A DNA stretch of 64,000 nt from Bog-950 sp035299425 (GTDB lineage Bacteria; Bacteroidota; Bacteroidia; Chitinophagales; LD1). Both the position numbers and the translations under genes were made by a program. Below are positions 63,365-64,000 of the stretch, in pieces. Each line of letters starts with the position of its first letter. The stretch's first letter is position 1. Under the pieces are notes generated by a model that did not search any database, had not been told where the DNA came from, and saw only the letters and a list, made by a program, of their open reading frames with translations. Where the stretch lies: NCBI GenBank assembly GCA_035299425.1, contig DATGWP010000024.1, positions 1-64,000 on the forward strand, given 5' to 3'.

Positions 63365-64000
63365 TTATCGCAACAGTTTCTTTACACAATACGAATTTTC
63401 GTTTTGCAGGCGTACTAAGTAAACTCCCTGCGGCAAGTGCGTAACATCTACCTGTGCACCACTTTCTACCGAAGGCTGCTTAAATACTTCACGGCCGTTT
63501 ACATCTACCAGTTGCACATCCAGTTGATCAAAATCGCCGGTTACTTTAAATACACCGGTGGTAGGGTTAGGCATTATCTCTACATCCTCCAACAATAGCT
63601 TTGGCACACCGGTATAAGCTGCCGCGTTCAGGTTGATATTATCTATATAAAAAGCGTTGGTATAGTAGCTGGTATATTCTATACGGAACATAAAATTGCT
63701 TACCGCCTGCGCACCGGTGAGGTTAAAACTATATGTTTTCCATTGCAGCGAATCGGCAGGCACCCAGTTAGAGTCAGTTTGCGGTGAACTAACCGTGCGC
63801 AGATTAGCACCAAAGCGGCGGCCCTTGCTTAGCCATGTTTGGCCGCAATCGGTAGAGATAAATACTTCTAACCCATCATCGTTGTTCTGCTTCTTCTGGC
63901 TGCAGGCATATTTTAAACTAAACAAAGCAGTACCGGCATTACTCATATCGGCACTACCCGATGCCAGCACTGTGCGGCCGGTGTAGGCAGCAGTAGTATC
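63365..64000 (-). CDS. T9SS type A secreted protein, C-terminal part (M43-peptidase-like tail)
   Basis: Reading frame open to the right edge, 211 visible residues plus stop; the N-terminus is outside the window. The visible part is a jelly-roll/MAM-like domain (SADMSNAGTALFSLKYACSQKK ... EVFISTDCGQTWLSKG ... FRIEYTSYYTNAFYIDNINL) and a T9SS type A sorting domain (IMPNPTTGVFKV...LPQGVYLVRLQNENS). This tail is common on pappalysin-like M43 metalloproteases of Bacteroidota, but the catalytic domain cannot be checked here, so that identity is inference. Confidence 0.85.
   Translation of the reverse strand, partial: DTTAAYTGRTVLASGSADMSNAGTALFSLKYACSQKKQNNDDGLEVFISTDCGQTWLSKGRRFGANLRTVSSPQTDSNWVPADSLQWKTYSFNLTGAQAVSNFMFRIEYTSYYTNAFYIDNINLNAAAYTGVPKLLLEDVEIMPNPTTGVFKVTGDFDQLDVQLVDVNGREVFKQPSVESGAQVDVTHLPQGVYLVRLQNENSYCVKKLLR

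Overview
The window comes from a Bacteroidota chromosome, most likely a Chitinophagales/Sphingobacteriia relative; this is inferred from content, not from a search. The evidence is secreted proteins ending in type IX secretion (T9SS) sorting domains of both types, a PorP/SprF plus OmpA/PD40 pair, giant Ig/SprB-repeat adhesins, TAnnTTTG-type -7 promoter elements, A-rich start regions without a Shine-Dalgarno sequence, and mid-range GC. I see no tRNA, rRNA, CRISPR array or intact mobile element.

Layout. 1-8172 (minus): N-terminal 2,724 codons of a giant secreted repeat protein that runs off the left edge. 8886-10302 (minus): peroxiredoxin and APS/PAPS reductase (cysH). 10500-19148 (plus): precorrin-2 dehydrogenase, uroporphyrinogen methyltransferase, both sulfite reductase subunits, 5-aminolevulinate synthase, a HemC-HemD fusion and HemB. 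19151-29259: ArsR-type regulator, GNAT protein, dihydrofolate reductase, T9SS subtilase, RelA/SpoT, a membrane-anchored pseudo-beta-lactamase and an OmpR-type two-component pair. 29609-30425: a DNA-binding-only LuxR protein followed by a receiver-only protein. 30497-44886: four secreted or outer-membrane T9SS-related genes plus PorP/SprF. 44944-52287: S-adenosylhomocysteinase, small Cys lipoproteins, a DUF885 peptidase, two DinB-like proteins and unknowns. 52450-63358 (plus): a set of three genes encoding a 2,364-aa surface protein, an Fn3 protein and an outer-membrane barrel. 63365-64000: C-terminal part of another T9SS protein.

The most interesting region is 9.5-19.1 kb. It carries sulfite reduction together with every step from glycine and succinyl-CoA to siroheme, the sulfite reductase cofactor, using a Shemin-type ALA synthase that is unusual for this phylum. 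Two short, mutually similar cysteine-rich leader peptides not previously listed as genes (10376-10462 minus, before cysH; 11136-11207 plus, before cobA) both carry a CCCxxCC run. The cysH leader is followed by a 14-bp intrinsic terminator and by a mutually exclusive antiterminator whose 5' strand lies in the last codons of the leader. This is the layout of ribosome-mediated attenuation responding to cysteinyl-tRNA, and it would tie sulfate assimilation and siroheme supply to cysteine availability.
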